Of a stretch of DNA of 64,000 bases, positions 53,882-62,567 are shown piece by piece. The position numbers and the translations under genes are program-made. The notes under the pieces were generated by a model, which saw nothing but the letters and a program-made list of their open reading frames with translations, ran no database searches and was not told where the DNA came from. Origin of the DNA: Stenotrophomonas maltophilia (GTDB taxonomy: Bacteria > Pseudomonadota > Gammaproteobacteria > Xanthomonadales > Xanthomonadaceae); contig NZ_NEQV01000005.1 of NCBI RefSeq assembly GCF_002799245.1, forward strand, positions 310,001 to 374,000, given 5' to 3'. Position 1 is the stretch's first letter. Each line of letters opens with the position of its first letter.

Positions 53882-54319
53882 ATGAGCCTGCCCTGGGCTG
53901 CTGTGGCGGGTGGGGCGCTGATCGGCGCCGCCGTGGTGCTGTTGCTGGCTACCACCGGGCGTGTCGCGGGTATCAGCGGCATCGCTGCCGGCAGCCTGCG
54001 TGCAGGGCTGGGTGAGCGCGGCTGGCGCTGGGCGTTCCTGCTCGGCCTGCTTGCCGCCGCCGCAGCTGTGTTGTGGTGGCAGGCGCCGTCGGGGCAGTCT
54101 CCGCGTGCGTTGCTGCGCGATGCCCTGCCGGCCTGGCAGCTGGTGGGCGCCGGCGTGCTGGTGGGCTTTGGCACACGCCTGGGTAATGGCTGCACCAGTG
54201 GGCATGGCGTGTGCGGCATGGCGCGGGGCTCGAAACGGTCGCTGCTGGCGGTGCTGGTGTTCATGGCCTGCGCAATGCTGGCCACGTTCCTCATCCGCCA
54301 CGGCGGAGGACTGGCGTGA
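53882..54319 (+). CDS. YeeE/YedE (DUF395/PmpA-type) sulfur transport protein, first half
   Basis: 145 residues with about four membrane helices. GRVAGISGIAAG and the conserved Cys motif GFGTRLGNGCTSGHGVCGMAR are diagnostic of the YeeE/YedE thiosulfate/sulfur-compound transporter family. The GTGA overlap (54316) couples it to the second half. Relatives sit in bigR operons for sulfide detoxification. Import or export of thiosulfate or persulfide is inferred. Confidence 0.88.
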   Translation: MSLPWAAVAGGALIGAAVVLLLATTGRVAGISGIAAGSLRAGLGERGWRWAFLLGLLAAAAAVLWWQAPSGQSPRALLRDALPAWQLVGAGVLVGFGTRLGNGCTSGHGVCGMARGSKRSLLAVLVFMACAMLATFLIRHGGGLA

Positions 54320-54729
54320 GCCGCCCGGTTGCGGCCGCCGCGGTGGCCGGGGCACTGTTCGGCGCGGGGCTGGCGCTGTCGGGCATGACCGACGCGCGGC
54401 GGGTGCTCGGCTTCCTCGACATCACGGGTGACTTCGATCCCACGTTGATGTGGGTGCTGGGCTCGGCGCTGCTGGTCAGCGCGGTCGGCCAGCGCTGGGT
54501 GCTGCGACGACGGCAGCCGCTGTACGCGAACCGCTTCCAGTTGCCTGCTGCCCGTGGTGTCGATGTACGCCTGCTGCTGGGCGCGGCGTTGTTCGGCATC
54601 GGTTGGGGCTGGGCAGGCTATTGCCCCGGCCCGGCCATCGCCGGGTTGGCGGTGGCATCGCGTGAAGCGCTGTGGTTCGTACCGGCGATGCTTGCAGGAT
54701 TCTGGCTGCACGACCGCTTCGTCCGCTGA
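54316..54729 (+). CDS. YeeE/YedE (PmpB-type) sulfur transport protein, second half
   Basis: 137 residues from GTG 54316. Three to four membrane helices. GLALSGMTDARRVLGFLDITGDFDPTLMWVLG, then GIGWGWAGYCPGPAIAGLA with the second conserved Cys, the counterpart of the first protein. Full-length YeeE is one chain in many bacteria; here the two halves are separate, overlapping genes. They should form a heterodimer. Confidence 0.88.
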   Translation: MSRPVAAAAVAGALFGAGLALSGMTDARRVLGFLDITGDFDPTLMWVLGSALLVSAVGQRWVLRRRQPLYANRFQLPAARGVDVRLLLGAALFGIGWGWAGYCPGPAIAGLAVASREALWFVPAMLAGFWLHDRFVR

Positions 54730-54796
54730 GGCTTCACCCCTGTGTCACCCCCCTTGGGGTCCTATCCACGCATCACGGGGAAAGGAGCGCAATGAC

Positions 54797-55849
54797 ATGG
54801 CACGGATGAAGTGGATGGGGAGGGCGACGCTGTTGGTTGCGCTGGCGGCGGCGATGGCACCGGTACTGGCCTGCACGCGCGCGGTGTACCTGGGTGACAA
54901 CGGTGATGTGATCACCGCGCGCTCGATGGACTGGAAGGTCGATGTGGCGACCAACCTCTATGTGCTGCCGCGCGGCATCGCACGCACCGGCCAGGCCGGT
55001 CCGAAGTCGCTGGCCTGGACCGCACGTTATGGTTCGGTGGTGGCGACCGGCTACGACGTGTCGACCACCGATGGCATGAACGAGAAAGGCCTGGTGGCCA
55101 ACCTGCTGTGGCTGGTCGAATCGGAATATCCGCAGCAGCGCGGCAACAAGCCGGGCCTGGCCATATCGCTGTGGGCGCAGTACGTGCTGGACAACTTCGC
55201 CACCGTAGACGAGGCGGTCGCAGCGTTGAAGCGCGAGCCGTACTCGATCGTCACCGACAAGGTGCCGGGCGAAGACCGTCAGGCCACGCTGCACCTGTCG
55301 CTGTCCGATGCCAGCGGCGACAGTGCCATCGTCGAGTACATCGGCGGTCGCCAGGTGATCCACCATGACCGGCGCTACCAGGTGATGACCAATTCCCCGA
55401 TCTTCGAACAGCAGCTGGCGCTCAACAGCTACTGGCAACAGATCGGCGGCACGGTGATGCTGCCGGGTACCAACCGCTCCGCCGACCGTTTCGCGCGCGC
55501 CTCGTTCTACATCAACGCCATTCCCAAGGCCGAAGATCCGGTGGTGGCGCTGGCCAGTGTGTTCAGCGTGATCCGCAACACCTCGGTGCCGTATGGCATC
55601 ACCACGCCGGGCGAGCCGAACATCTCATCCACGCGCTGGCGCACGGTGGCCGATCACAAGCGGCGGTTGTACTTCTTCGAATCGGCACTGACCCCGAACA
55701 CCTTCTGGGTCGATCTGAACAAGGTCGATTTCGGCGGCAAGGTGCTCAAGCTCGATCTCGGCCCGGACCAGCGCAATACCTTCGCTGGCGATGCACTGGG
55801 CCACTTCGTGCCCAGCGCACCGTTCGCATTCCTCGGCGTCGACGGTTAG
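54797..55849 (+). CDS. Exported linear-amide C-N hydrolase (choloylglycine hydrolase/penicillin acylase family)
   Basis: 350 residues from ATG 54797 with AAAGGAG upstream. The signal peptide (GRATLLVALAAAMAPVLA) is followed directly by Cys26 in CTRAVYLGDNGDVITARSMDW. That Cys is the N-terminal nucleophile of this Ntn-hydrolase family after cleavage, so the signal peptidase would expose the active site. STTDGMNEKGLVANLLWL and LKREPYSIVTDKV follow the family pattern. Substrates range from bile-acid amides to penicillin V and acyl-homoserine lactones. Periplasmic. The stop overlaps the convergent gene by four bases. Confidence 0.88.
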   Translation: MARMKWMGRATLLVALAAAMAPVLACTRAVYLGDNGDVITARSMDWKVDVATNLYVLPRGIARTGQAGPKSLAWTARYGSVVATGYDVSTTDGMNEKGLVANLLWLVESEYPQQRGNKPGLAISLWAQYVLDNFATVDEAVAALKREPYSIVTDKVPGEDRQATLHLSLSDASGDSAIVEYIGGRQVIHHDRRYQVMTNSPIFEQQLALNSYWQQIGGTVMLPGTNRSADRFARASFYINAIPKAEDPVVALASVFSVIRNTSVPYGITTPGEPNISSTRWRTVADHKRRLYFFESALTPNTFWVDLNKVDFGGKVLKLDLGPDQRNTFAGDALGHFVPSAPFAFLGVDG

Positions 55850-56655
55850 CGCGACGCCTGGTCGGGCAGGTCCTTCGGATAGACGGCCAGCACGCCACAG
55901 CTTGGGCGGGCGAAGCGCGGCGTGCTGGCGCGAAGGTCTTCACCGCCGAATGGAGAGGGCAGCATGACCATGCGGTCACCGGGGTTGCCGCAGATCAGGC
56001 CGTTGCCAAAGCCGGATTCGAAGTTCACTTCCTGCGCACCGGCCAGGATCGAGCAGCTGCCGGCCAGTTCGACCCGGTAGTAGCGGATGCCGCCATTGCG
56101 GCGTGGGTTGGTTTCCACCACCACGCCCTGCGAATCTTCGCTCCAGCTGCGCACATGGCGGGTGGCGAAGCAGAACGCCGGCGAGGTCTGGAAGGTGTGG
56201 CGCGGGCTGTCGCCGCCGCGGGTCGGCTTGCCCTTGGCGGTCACGTCCACGCGCGGCAGGGTGGACGCATACAGGCGGCCGCTCTGGCGTGCGGTGCTTG
56301 CGAACTCGCGGTTGTCGATGGGCGTGACGCTGCCGACATCGCAGCGGCGGCCATCCACCACCACCTGTTCACTGGGCCGCCCGCAGGCCCAGCCTGACGG
56401 TGCCTCCAGGCGCAGGGCGCTGGCTTCGTTGATGCCCGGGCAGGCTGCGGTGAAATCGATGCGGTAGGCCTGGCCCCTGCCATCACGGACCGCCATGGCG
56501 GCAGGCGTCTCCTGCTCGACCTGGCGCACGTCACGCGCATCCAGGCAGTGCTGCGCAGGTGCGATGCGGCCGGTGGCCGGCGCCGTGGTTGGGGCCTGGG
56601 CTTGCGCAGCCAGGGGGAAGACGCTGGCCAGTGCCAGCGGAAGCACTCGGATCAT
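55846..56655 (-). CDS. Secreted double DUF6491-like protein
   Basis: 269 residues from ATG 56655 (AAGGTGA at seven bases); a GTG at 56664 is the alternative. Signal peptide (LALASVFPLAAQAQA). Two similar Cys-containing halves: CLDARDVRQVEQE to CGRPSEQVVVDGRRCDVG, and CFATRHVRSWSEDS to CGNPGDRMVM. These resemble DUF6491, a Xanthomonadaceae-enriched periplasmic domain of unknown role. Cys pairs may form disulfides. Confidence 0.7.
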   Translation of the reverse strand: MIRVLPLALASVFPLAAQAQAPTTAPATGRIAPAQHCLDARDVRQVEQETPAAMAVRDGRGQAYRIDFTAACPGINEASALRLEAPSGWACGRPSEQVVVDGRRCDVGSVTPIDNREFASTARQSGRLYASTLPRVDVTAKGKPTRGGDSPRHTFQTSPAFCFATRHVRSWSEDSQGVVVETNPRRNGGIRYYRVELAGSCSILAGAQEVNFESGFGNGLICGNPGDRMVMLPSPFGGEDLRASTPRFARPSCGVLAVYPKDLPDQASR

Positions 56656-56758
56656 GCTGTTCACCTTGCCATCCCTGCGTCTGGAACTGGCTGGAACATA
56701 GCATGGCTGGCGCGCGGCGCGCGTTGCAGGGAAATGTCAGCACGCGCACACTCGTCAT

Positions 56759-57454
56759 ATGGGCGCGATCTTCCACCTGCGGCACTACAGCCAGGCCACC
56801 GGCCTGGACCGCCACGACTATGCGCAGTGGGTGCTGCCGCTGCAGGGCGAGCTGCAGTTCGAGATGGAAGGCCGCGGTGGCCGCCTGGACCTGCTGCAGG
56901 GGGCGTTCGTCGCGGCTGGTGAAGCGCATGACCAGATGGCCGACGGCCCCAATGGTTTCGTGATCGTGGATTGCGCGCCGGGCGTGCTCGATGACGGCAC
57001 CCAGGAACACCTGTGCCGCCAGCGCTGGCTGCACCTGCCACTGGCGCTGCGGCAGCGCCTGGCCCAGGTGCGTGAGGGCCAGCCTTTGCCACCCCTCCTG
57101 CCACAGCTGCTGCAGGTGTTTGCACCGGCGGGCAGCGGCGCGCGCATGCAGGGCCTGTGCGCGGCGGTGCAGGTCGATCCCGGCCAGGCCTGGCCGGTAG
57201 CGCGCATGGCTGGCTTTGTCGGTGTCAGCGAGAGCCGGTTGCACGCGTTGTTCCAGCGCGAGTTCGGGCTGAGCCCGCAGGCTTGGCTCAGCGCGTGCCG
57301 TCTGCGTTGGGCCAAGCATCAGCTGCGCACCAGCGCCGCGCCGATCAGCGATATTGCGCTGGCCGCAGGCTATTCCGAGCAGAGCGCGCTGACCCGTGCG
57401 CTGCGCCGCGAGTGCGGGCAGACGCCAGCCGCGTGGCGCAGGGGCAGCGACTGA
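56759..57454 (+). CDS. AraC-family regulator with cupin domain
   Basis: 231 residues. An N-terminal cupin-like region (YAQWVLPLQGELQFEMEGRG, LLQGAFVAAGEAHDQ) and the C-terminal HTH pair: MAGFVGVSESRLHALFQREFG and PISDIALAAGYSEQSALTRALRREC. A typical small AraC regulator. The EamA exporter downstream (57815) is the usual target of such a pair, although the REP array between them makes co-transcription uncertain. Confidence 0.88.
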   Translation: MGAIFHLRHYSQATGLDRHDYAQWVLPLQGELQFEMEGRGGRLDLLQGAFVAAGEAHDQMADGPNGFVIVDCAPGVLDDGTQEHLCRQRWLHLPLALRQRLAQVREGQPLPPLLPQLLQVFAPAGSGARMQGLCAAVQVDPGQAWPVARMAGFVGVSESRLHALFQREFGLSPQAWLSACRLRWAKHQLRTSAAPISDIALAAGYSEQSALTRALRRECGQTPAAWRRGSD

Positions 57455-57457
57455 TCT

Positions 57458-57719
57458 GTAGAGCCGAGCCCATGCTCGGCTGCTTTGTGCGTTGCCCTGT
57501 AGAGCCGAGCCCATGCTCGGCTGCTTTGCGCGTCACGCCGTAGAGCCGAGCCCATGCTCGGCTGCTCCCGCAACAAAGAGCAGCCGAGCATGGGCTCGGC
57601 TCTACAAAGGCAATCATGCAGCCGAGCATGGGCTCGGCTCTACAAAGGCAATCGTGCAGCCGAGCATGGGCTCGGCTCTACAAAGGCAATCGTGCAGCCG
57701 AGCATGGGCCCGGCTCCAC
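57458..57719. repeat. Seven-element SMAG array with 41- and 38-bp periods
   Basis: Three forward elements start at 57458, 57499 and 57540 (exact period 41). Four inverted ones start at 57582, 57620, 57658 and 57696 (exact period 38). All share the arms AGCCGAG/CTCGGCT; the last has a CCAC variant in place of CTAC. The array fills the 360-base gap between the AraC and EamA genes. The linkers are also repeated (for example AAAGGCAATCGTGC), showing tandem duplication of element plus linker. Confidence 0.93.
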
Positions 57720-57814
57720 GGATCAGTGGCCGTGCAGGGCAATAGCCTCGGTCAAGAGCGCCGTGCTGCCAGCGCTTACACTGCGCGGCCCGTTCTCTCC
57801 CCCGAACAACCCGA

Positions 57815-58765
57815 ATGCGCAACAATCCGATGGCCCTTGGCATCGCCAATGGCGTTGCCGCCGGTGCGCTGTGGGGCGTGGTCTTCCTCGCGCCCGCCGT
57901 GCTGCACTCGTTCAACGCCCTGCAACTGTCCGCCGGTCGTTATCTGGTTTACGGCCTGATTGCCGTCGCCCTGCTGCTGCCGCGCTGGAAGCGGCTGGCA
58001 CCGCGGCTGGGCCGTGCCGAATGGTTCGGCCTGCTGTGGTTGAGCCTGGCCGGCAACCTGGTGTACTTCCTGTTGCTGGCCACCGCCGTGCAGTGGGCCG
58101 GTGGCGCTGCGGCATCGCTGATCGTGGGCCTGATTCCGGTGGTGGTCACCCTGGTCGGCGTGCGCGAGCAGGGCGCAGTGCCTCTGAAGCAGCTGCTGCC
58201 GGCACTGGGCCTTTGCGTGCTGGGGGTCGCCCTGGTCGGCTGGGAGTCGCTGATGTCTGAACATCTGGCCACGCCGTGGCGCCAGCGGGTGATCGGACTG
58301 CTGTGCGCGTTTGCAGCGCTGTTTTCGTGGGCGCTGTACTCGATCGGCAACAGCCGCTGGCTGGCGCGCAGGCCGGATCTGTCCAGCCATGACTGGTCGC
58401 TGCTGACCGGCGTCACGACCGGCGGCCTGGCCCTGCTGCTGGTGCCGATGGCCTTCATTGGCCACACCGGTAGCCATACGACGGCACAGTGGGGTGGCTT
58501 CTGGGCGATCAGCGCCGGCGTGGCGGTGATCGCCTCGATCCTCGGCAACGCGTTCTGGAACCGCGCCAGCCGCCTGCTGCCGTTGACCCTGACCGGCCAG
58601 ATGATCGTGTTCGAGACGCTGTTCGCGCTGCTGTATGCCTTTGCCTGGCAGCAGCGCTGGCCCTCGCTGCTGGAAGCGCTGGCGATCGTGTTCCTGGTGG
58701 CCGGCGTGATGCTGTGCGCGCATGCCCATCGCACGCCACGGGCGATCTCCGAACATGCCGGCTGA
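57815..58765 (+). CDS. EamA/DMT-family inner-membrane exporter
   Basis: 316 residues, ten helices in two EamA halves (GVAAGALWGVVFLAPAVLHS; the second from QRVIGLLCAFAALFSWALYSI). GNSRWLARRPDLSSHDWSLLTG and WNRASRLLPLTLTGQMIVFETLFALLYAF are characteristic of the amino-acid/metabolite exporter branch. Substrate unknown. ATG 57830 is an alternative start. The terminator may be the dyad near 58880. Confidence 0.87.
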   Translation: MRNNPMALGIANGVAAGALWGVVFLAPAVLHSFNALQLSAGRYLVYGLIAVALLLPRWKRLAPRLGRAEWFGLLWLSLAGNLVYFLLLATAVQWAGGAAASLIVGLIPVVVTLVGVREQGAVPLKQLLPALGLCVLGVALVGWESLMSEHLATPWRQRVIGLLCAFAALFSWALYSIGNSRWLARRPDLSSHDWSLLTGVTTGGLALLLVPMAFIGHTGSHTTAQWGGFWAISAGVAVIASILGNAFWNRASRLLPLTLTGQMIVFETLFALLYAFAWQQRWPSLLEALAIVFLVAGVMLCAHAHRTPRAISEHAG

Positions 58766-58866
58766 TTGCGCCCGTCAAGCGTGCTGATGCCGGCTTGGTC
58801 TCAGTTGCAACCAAATGCCCGCACGTTGGCCGATGATCGCGGCAGCAGATTTTTGCATCGCAGCAC

Positions 58867-58903
58867 TTGACAGCGGCCCGGCGCACAGTGTTTTCTGTGC
58901 GCC
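58867..58903 (+). promoter_or_regulatory. Threonine-operon promoter region with 9-base dyad
   Basis: TTGACA (58867-58872) is a consensus -35. About 17 bases on, the -10 region falls in a perfect dyad (58880-58903; arms GGCGCACAG and CTGTGCGCC, six-base centre TGTTTT). The dyad ends one base before the leader-peptide ATG, so transcription would start close to the ATG. A clear -10 box is lacking. The dyad may instead end transcription of the exporter gene. Confidence 0.45.
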
Positions 58904-59038
58904 ATGGTCCTTGATGCCGCCCACGCCAGCCTGATCGCCCCCGCCACTGCGGGCCGTTCGACTGCGCCGGTCGCCATCACCACCATTACCACCACCACCG
59001 CCACCACTGCCCTGGTGCGGCCCGTCGTCTTCGTGTAA
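58904..59038 (+). CDS. thrL: thr operon leader peptide
   Basis: A 44-residue peptide in which residues 25-35 read ITTITTTTATT, eight Thr and two Ile in eleven codons, then ALVRPVVFV and stop. Ribosome stalling at Thr/Ile codons under starvation is the known mechanism of thr attenuators in gamma-proteobacteria. It lies 85 bases before thrA. No Shine-Dalgarno sequence is in front of the ATG. Confidence 0.92.
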   Translation: MVLDAAHASLIAPATAGRSTAPVAITTITTTTATTALVRPVVFV

Positions 59039-59078
59039 CTCCCGAAAACCACGGCCCCGCACCATCCAGGTGGCGGGG
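59014..59078 (+). terminator. thr attenuator: alternative hairpins after thrL
   Basis: Terminator-like hairpin 59055-59078 (CCCCGCACC ... GGTGGCGGGG, one bulge). The upstream segment GGTGCGGCC within the end of the leader gene (about 59014-59022) can pair with GGCCCCGCACC instead, giving an antiterminator. There is no long T-run after the hairpin, which is common in this GC-rich group. Confidence 0.6.
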
Positions 59079-59122
59079 AAACTCGACACCTGCATGCGAC
59101 GGGGCCTCCTACCGAGGTCTGC

Positions 59123-61627
59123 ATGTCTTCCCACGCCCCCGCCCATCCCATTGCCCCGGCCGATCTGGCTGCGCCGTCCACTGTCGTGCACAAGTTCGGT
59201 GGCACCTCGGTGGCCGATGCCGAACGCTATCGCCATGTTGCCGGCCTGCTGCTGGCCCGCCCCGAATCGCTGCAGGTCACTGTCGTCTCGGCGATGAAGG
59301 GCGTCACCGACGCGCTGATCGAACTGGCGCAGCTGGCAGCGAAGGGCGACGAGGGCTGGCGCGAGGCCTGGCATGCCCTGCGCGCGCGCCATCGTGGTGC
59401 CGCCGTGGCGCTGCTGGGCGAGCAGGTGGGTGAAACCGTGGAGTGGATCGACGCGCGCTTCGAGCAGCTGGCGGAAGTGCTGGCCGCGCTGGCGGTGATC
59501 GGCGAGCTGCCGCGCGAGGTGCTGGACCGCGTGCAGGGCCTGGGCGAAGTGTTTTCCGCACAGCTGCTCGGCACCCACCTGCGTGCACTCGGGGAAGACT
59601 GTGCGGTACTCGATGCCCGCGATGTGCTGGTGGTCGGGCATGGCGAACTGGGTGTGGATGTCGATTGGGAGGCCAGCGCCGACCGCCTCGCCAAGTGGCG
59701 CCTGCAGCATCCGCAGTCGCGACTGGTCGCCACCGGTTTCGTCGCCCGTGACCGCCATGACCGCATCACCACGCTGGGGCGCAACGGCAGCGATTACTCC
59801 GGCGCGATCTTCGCAGCCCTGTTCAACGCCGATGAGCTGCACATCTGGACCGATGTCGATGGCGTGCTGTCGGCCGACCCGCGGCTGGTGCCCGAGGCCG
59901 TGCAGCTGGAGTCGCTGAGCTATGACGAGGCCTGCGAACTGGCGTATTTCGGCGCCAAGGTGGTGCACCCGCAGACCATGTCGCCGGCGATCCGCCTCGG
60001 CCTGCCGATCTTCATCCGCAATACGTTCCAGCCGGCGCATCCGGGTACGCGCATCAGCGCCGAGCGCTCGCCGCGCGGGCCGGTGAAGGGGCTGACCCTG
60101 AGCCCCGGGCTGGCCCTGCTGAACCTGGAAGGCACCGGCCTGATCGGCGTGCCGGGTACCGCCGAGCGCGTATTCGCCGCACTGCGCCAGGCGCAGGTGT
60201 CGGTGGTGATGATCTCGCAGGGCTCGTCGGAGCACTCGATCTGCTGCGTGGTGCGGGCTGCCGAAGCCGCACGTGGGCGCGAGGCGCTGCTGCACGCGTT
60301 CGCGCATGAACTGTCGGTGGGGCAGGTGCAGCGCGTGCAGGTCAGCGAGGGCGTCAGCGTGCTGGCGGCGGTCGGCGATGGCATGGCCGGCCAGCCCGGT
60401 GTTGCGGCGCGCCTGTTCGAGGCGCTCGGGCGTGCGCAGGTGAACATCCTGGCGATTGCGCAGGGTTCCTCTGAACGCAACATCTCGGTGGCGGTCGACA
60501 GCGCCGATGCCACGCGTGCGCTGCGCGCGGCACATGCCGGGTTCTGGCTGTCGCCGCAGACGTTCGCCGTCGGGGTGATCGGGCCGGGCAATGTCGGCGC
60601 CGCGTTGTTGGACCAGCTGCTGGCAGCGCGTCCGCAGCTGCTGGCCAAGGCCAATGTCGATCTGCGCCTGCGTGCGCTGGCATCGCGTTCGCGCATGCGG
60701 CTGGAAGTGGATGGCCTGCACGCCGATTGGCGAGAGGCCTTGCAGGAAGCGGGTGAGTCCAGCGATCTGGACCGGTTCACCGAACACCTGCTGGCCGCGC
60801 ACCTGCCGCATGCGGTGGTGATCGACTGCAGTGGCAGCGCCGACGTGGCCGAGCGTTACGAGGGCTGGCTGGCGGCCGGCATCCACGTGGTCACTCCGAA
60901 CAAGCAGGCCGGTGCCGGGTCGCTGCCACGTTACCAGCGGATCCGTGCCGCCGCGGCGGCCAGCGGCGCGCGCTTCCGCTACGAGGCCACGGTGGGTGCG
61001 GGCCTGCCGGTGATCACCACGCTGCGCGATCTGGTCGATACCGGTGACGAAGTGCTGGCGATTGAAGGCATCTTTTCCGGCACGCTGGCCTGGCTGTTCA
61101 ACCGCTTCGATGGCAGCCAGCCATTCTCTTCGCTGGTCGCGCAGGCGCGGTCGATGGGCTACACCGAGCCGGATCCGCGCGATGACCTGTCCGGCGTGGA
61201 CGTGGCCCGCAAGCTGGTGATCCTGGCGCGCGAGGCCGGCCACGCGCTCAGCCTGGAGCAGGTGCAGGTGGAAAGCCTGGTGCCGGCACTGCTGCGCGAG
61301 GGCAGCGTGGATGACTTCATGGCCCGGTTGGGCGAGTCCGATGCCAGCCTGCTGCAGCGGCTGCAGGACGCGCGGGCACGTGGCGCGGTGCTGCGCTACG
61401 TGGCGCAGCTGGGCGCCGACGGTGCCTCGGTGGGCCTGCAGGAGCTGCCGGCCGACCACGCCTTCGCCAACCTGCGGCTGACCGACAACGTGGTGCAGTT
61501 CCGCACCCGTCGCTACTGTGACAACCCGCTGGTGGTGCAGGGGCCGGGTGCCGGGCCGGAAGTCACGGCGGCGGGCGTGTTCGCGGACCTGCTGAGGGTG
61601 GCCGCCGGTGAAGGAGCGCGCCTGTGA
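59123..61627 (+). CDS. thrA: Bifunctional aspartokinase/homoserine dehydrogenase
   Basis: 834 residues. Aspartokinase: [16 protein letters not shown] (residue ~22), [32 protein letters not shown] domains at ~330-450 ([32 protein letters not shown]). Homoserine dehydrogenase from ~480: [44 protein letters not shown] and [24 protein letters not shown]. It catalyses first and third steps from aspartate to threonine. The ACT domains suggest threonine feedback. Stop overlaps thrB start (GTGA). Confidence 0.97.
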   Translation: MSSHAPAHPIAPADLAAPSTVVHKFGGTSVADAERYRHVAGLLLARPESLQVTVVSAMKGVTDALIELAQLAAKGDEGWREAWHALRARHRGAAVALLGEQVGETVEWIDARFEQLAEVLAALAVIGELPREVLDRVQGLGEVFSAQLLGTHLRALGEDCAVLDARDVLVVGHGELGVDVDWEASADRLAKWRLQHPQSRLVATGFVARDRHDRITTLGRNGSDYSGAIFAALFNADELHIWTDVDGVLSADPRLVPEAVQLESLSYDEACELAYFGAKVVHPQTMSPAIRLGLPIFIRNTFQPAHPGTRISAERSPRGPVKGLTLSPGLALLNLEGTGLIGVPGTAERVFAALRQAQVSVVMISQGSSEHSICCVVRAAEAARGREALLHAFAHELSVGQVQRVQVSEGVSVLAAVGDGMAGQPGVAARLFEALGRAQVNILAIAQGSSERNISVAVDSADATRALRAAHAGFWLSPQTFAVGVIGPGNVGAALLDQLLAARPQLLAKANVDLRLRALASRSRMRLEVDGLHADWREALQEAGESSDLDRFTEHLLAAHLPHAVVIDCSGSADVAERYEGWLAAGIHVVTPNKQAGAGSLPRYQRIRAAAAASGARFRYEATVGAGLPVITTLRDLVDTGDEVLAIEGIFSGTLAWLFNRFDGSQPFSSLVAQARSMGYTEPDPRDDLSGVDVARKLVILAREAGHALSLEQVQVESLVPALLREGSVDDFMARLGESDASLLQRLQDARARGAVLRYVAQLGADGASVGLQELPADHAFANLRLTDNVVQFRTRRYCDNPLVVQGPGAGPEVTAAGVFADLLRVAAGEGARL

Positions 61628-62538
61628 TCGCACGTGCGTTCGCGCCCGCCTCGGTGGCCAACGTGGCGGTGGGCTTCGACATTCTGGGTCATGCCATCGC
61701 CGGTGTCGGCGATACCGTGAGCGTGCGCCGCATCGATGAGCCGCTGGTGCGCATCGAGGCGATCCGCGGGAGTGAGGTGCCGCTGCCTCTGGAGGCTGCC
61801 GGGAACACGGCCGGCGCCGCACTGCTGTCGCTGCGCGCAGGGCTGGGCCTGGACTTCGGTTTCGCGGTGGAGATCGACAAGGGCATTCCGTTCGGCTCCG
61901 GCATGGGCGGCTCGGCGGCGTCATGCGTTGCCGCGCTGGTTGCCGCCAACGCGCTGCTGGATGCACCGCTGCCGCGTGAAGCGTTGTACCCGTTTGCGCT
62001 GGATGGCGAGGCGGTGGCCAGTGGTGGTCGCCACGGTGACAACGTGGGGCCGCTGCTACTGGGCGGGTTGGCGCTGTGCACGGCGGACCGCCTGCTGCCG
62101 ATTCCGGTACCGGCCAGCTGGCACAGCCTGCTGGTGCATCCGCACGCGGTGCTGGAGACACGTCGCGCCCGCCAGGCGCTGCAGGGCAGCTATGCGCTGG
62201 CCGAGTTCGTGGCACAGAGCGCGAATCTCGCGCTGGTGCTCAGTGGCTGCCATCGCAGCGACGCCGGGCTGGTCCGCGCCGGCCTGCGTGATGTGCTGGT
62301 GGAGCCGCGACGCGCCGGCCTGATTGCGGGCTTCGGGGCAGCCCGCGATGCGGCGCTGTCCGCCCAGGCGATGGGTGCGGGCATTTCCGGTGCCGGCCCC
62401 AGCGTGTTTGCCTGGTTCGAGGATGCCGATCTCGCCCGTGCCGCTGCCACACCGGTGCAAGCCGCATTCGCGGACGCAGGCTTCGACAGCGACGCCTGGG
62501 TGTCGCCGCTGGATGCACCGGGAGCCCGGCTGTGCTGA
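61624..62538 (+). CDS. thrB: Homoserine kinase (GHMP family)
   Basis: 304 residues from GTG 61624. GHMP motifs: [20 protein letters not shown], the ATP loop [19 protein letters not shown] and [15 protein letters not shown]. It phosphorylates homoserine. The gene overlaps thrA by four bases, so expression is coupled. Confidence 0.96.
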   Translation: MIARAFAPASVANVAVGFDILGHAIAGVGDTVSVRRIDEPLVRIEAIRGSEVPLPLEAAGNTAGAALLSLRAGLGLDFGFAVEIDKGIPFGSGMGGSAASCVAALVAANALLDAPLPREALYPFALDGEAVASGGRHGDNVGPLLLGGLALCTADRLLPIPVPASWHSLLVHPHAVLETRRARQALQGSYALAEFVAQSANLALVLSGCHRSDAGLVRAGLRDVLVEPRRAGLIAGFGAARDAALSAQAMGAGISGAGPSVFAWFEDADLARAAATPVQAAFADAGFDSDAWVSPLDAPGARLC

Positions 62539-62567
62539 ATCCTTCCCCCTTACTGGATACCGAACCC

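Noticed and set aside
58775-62215. 1146-codon minus-strand frame opposite thrA
   Set aside because: Mirror of a highly conserved thrA-thrB region; low-complexity Arg/Gln/His sequence.
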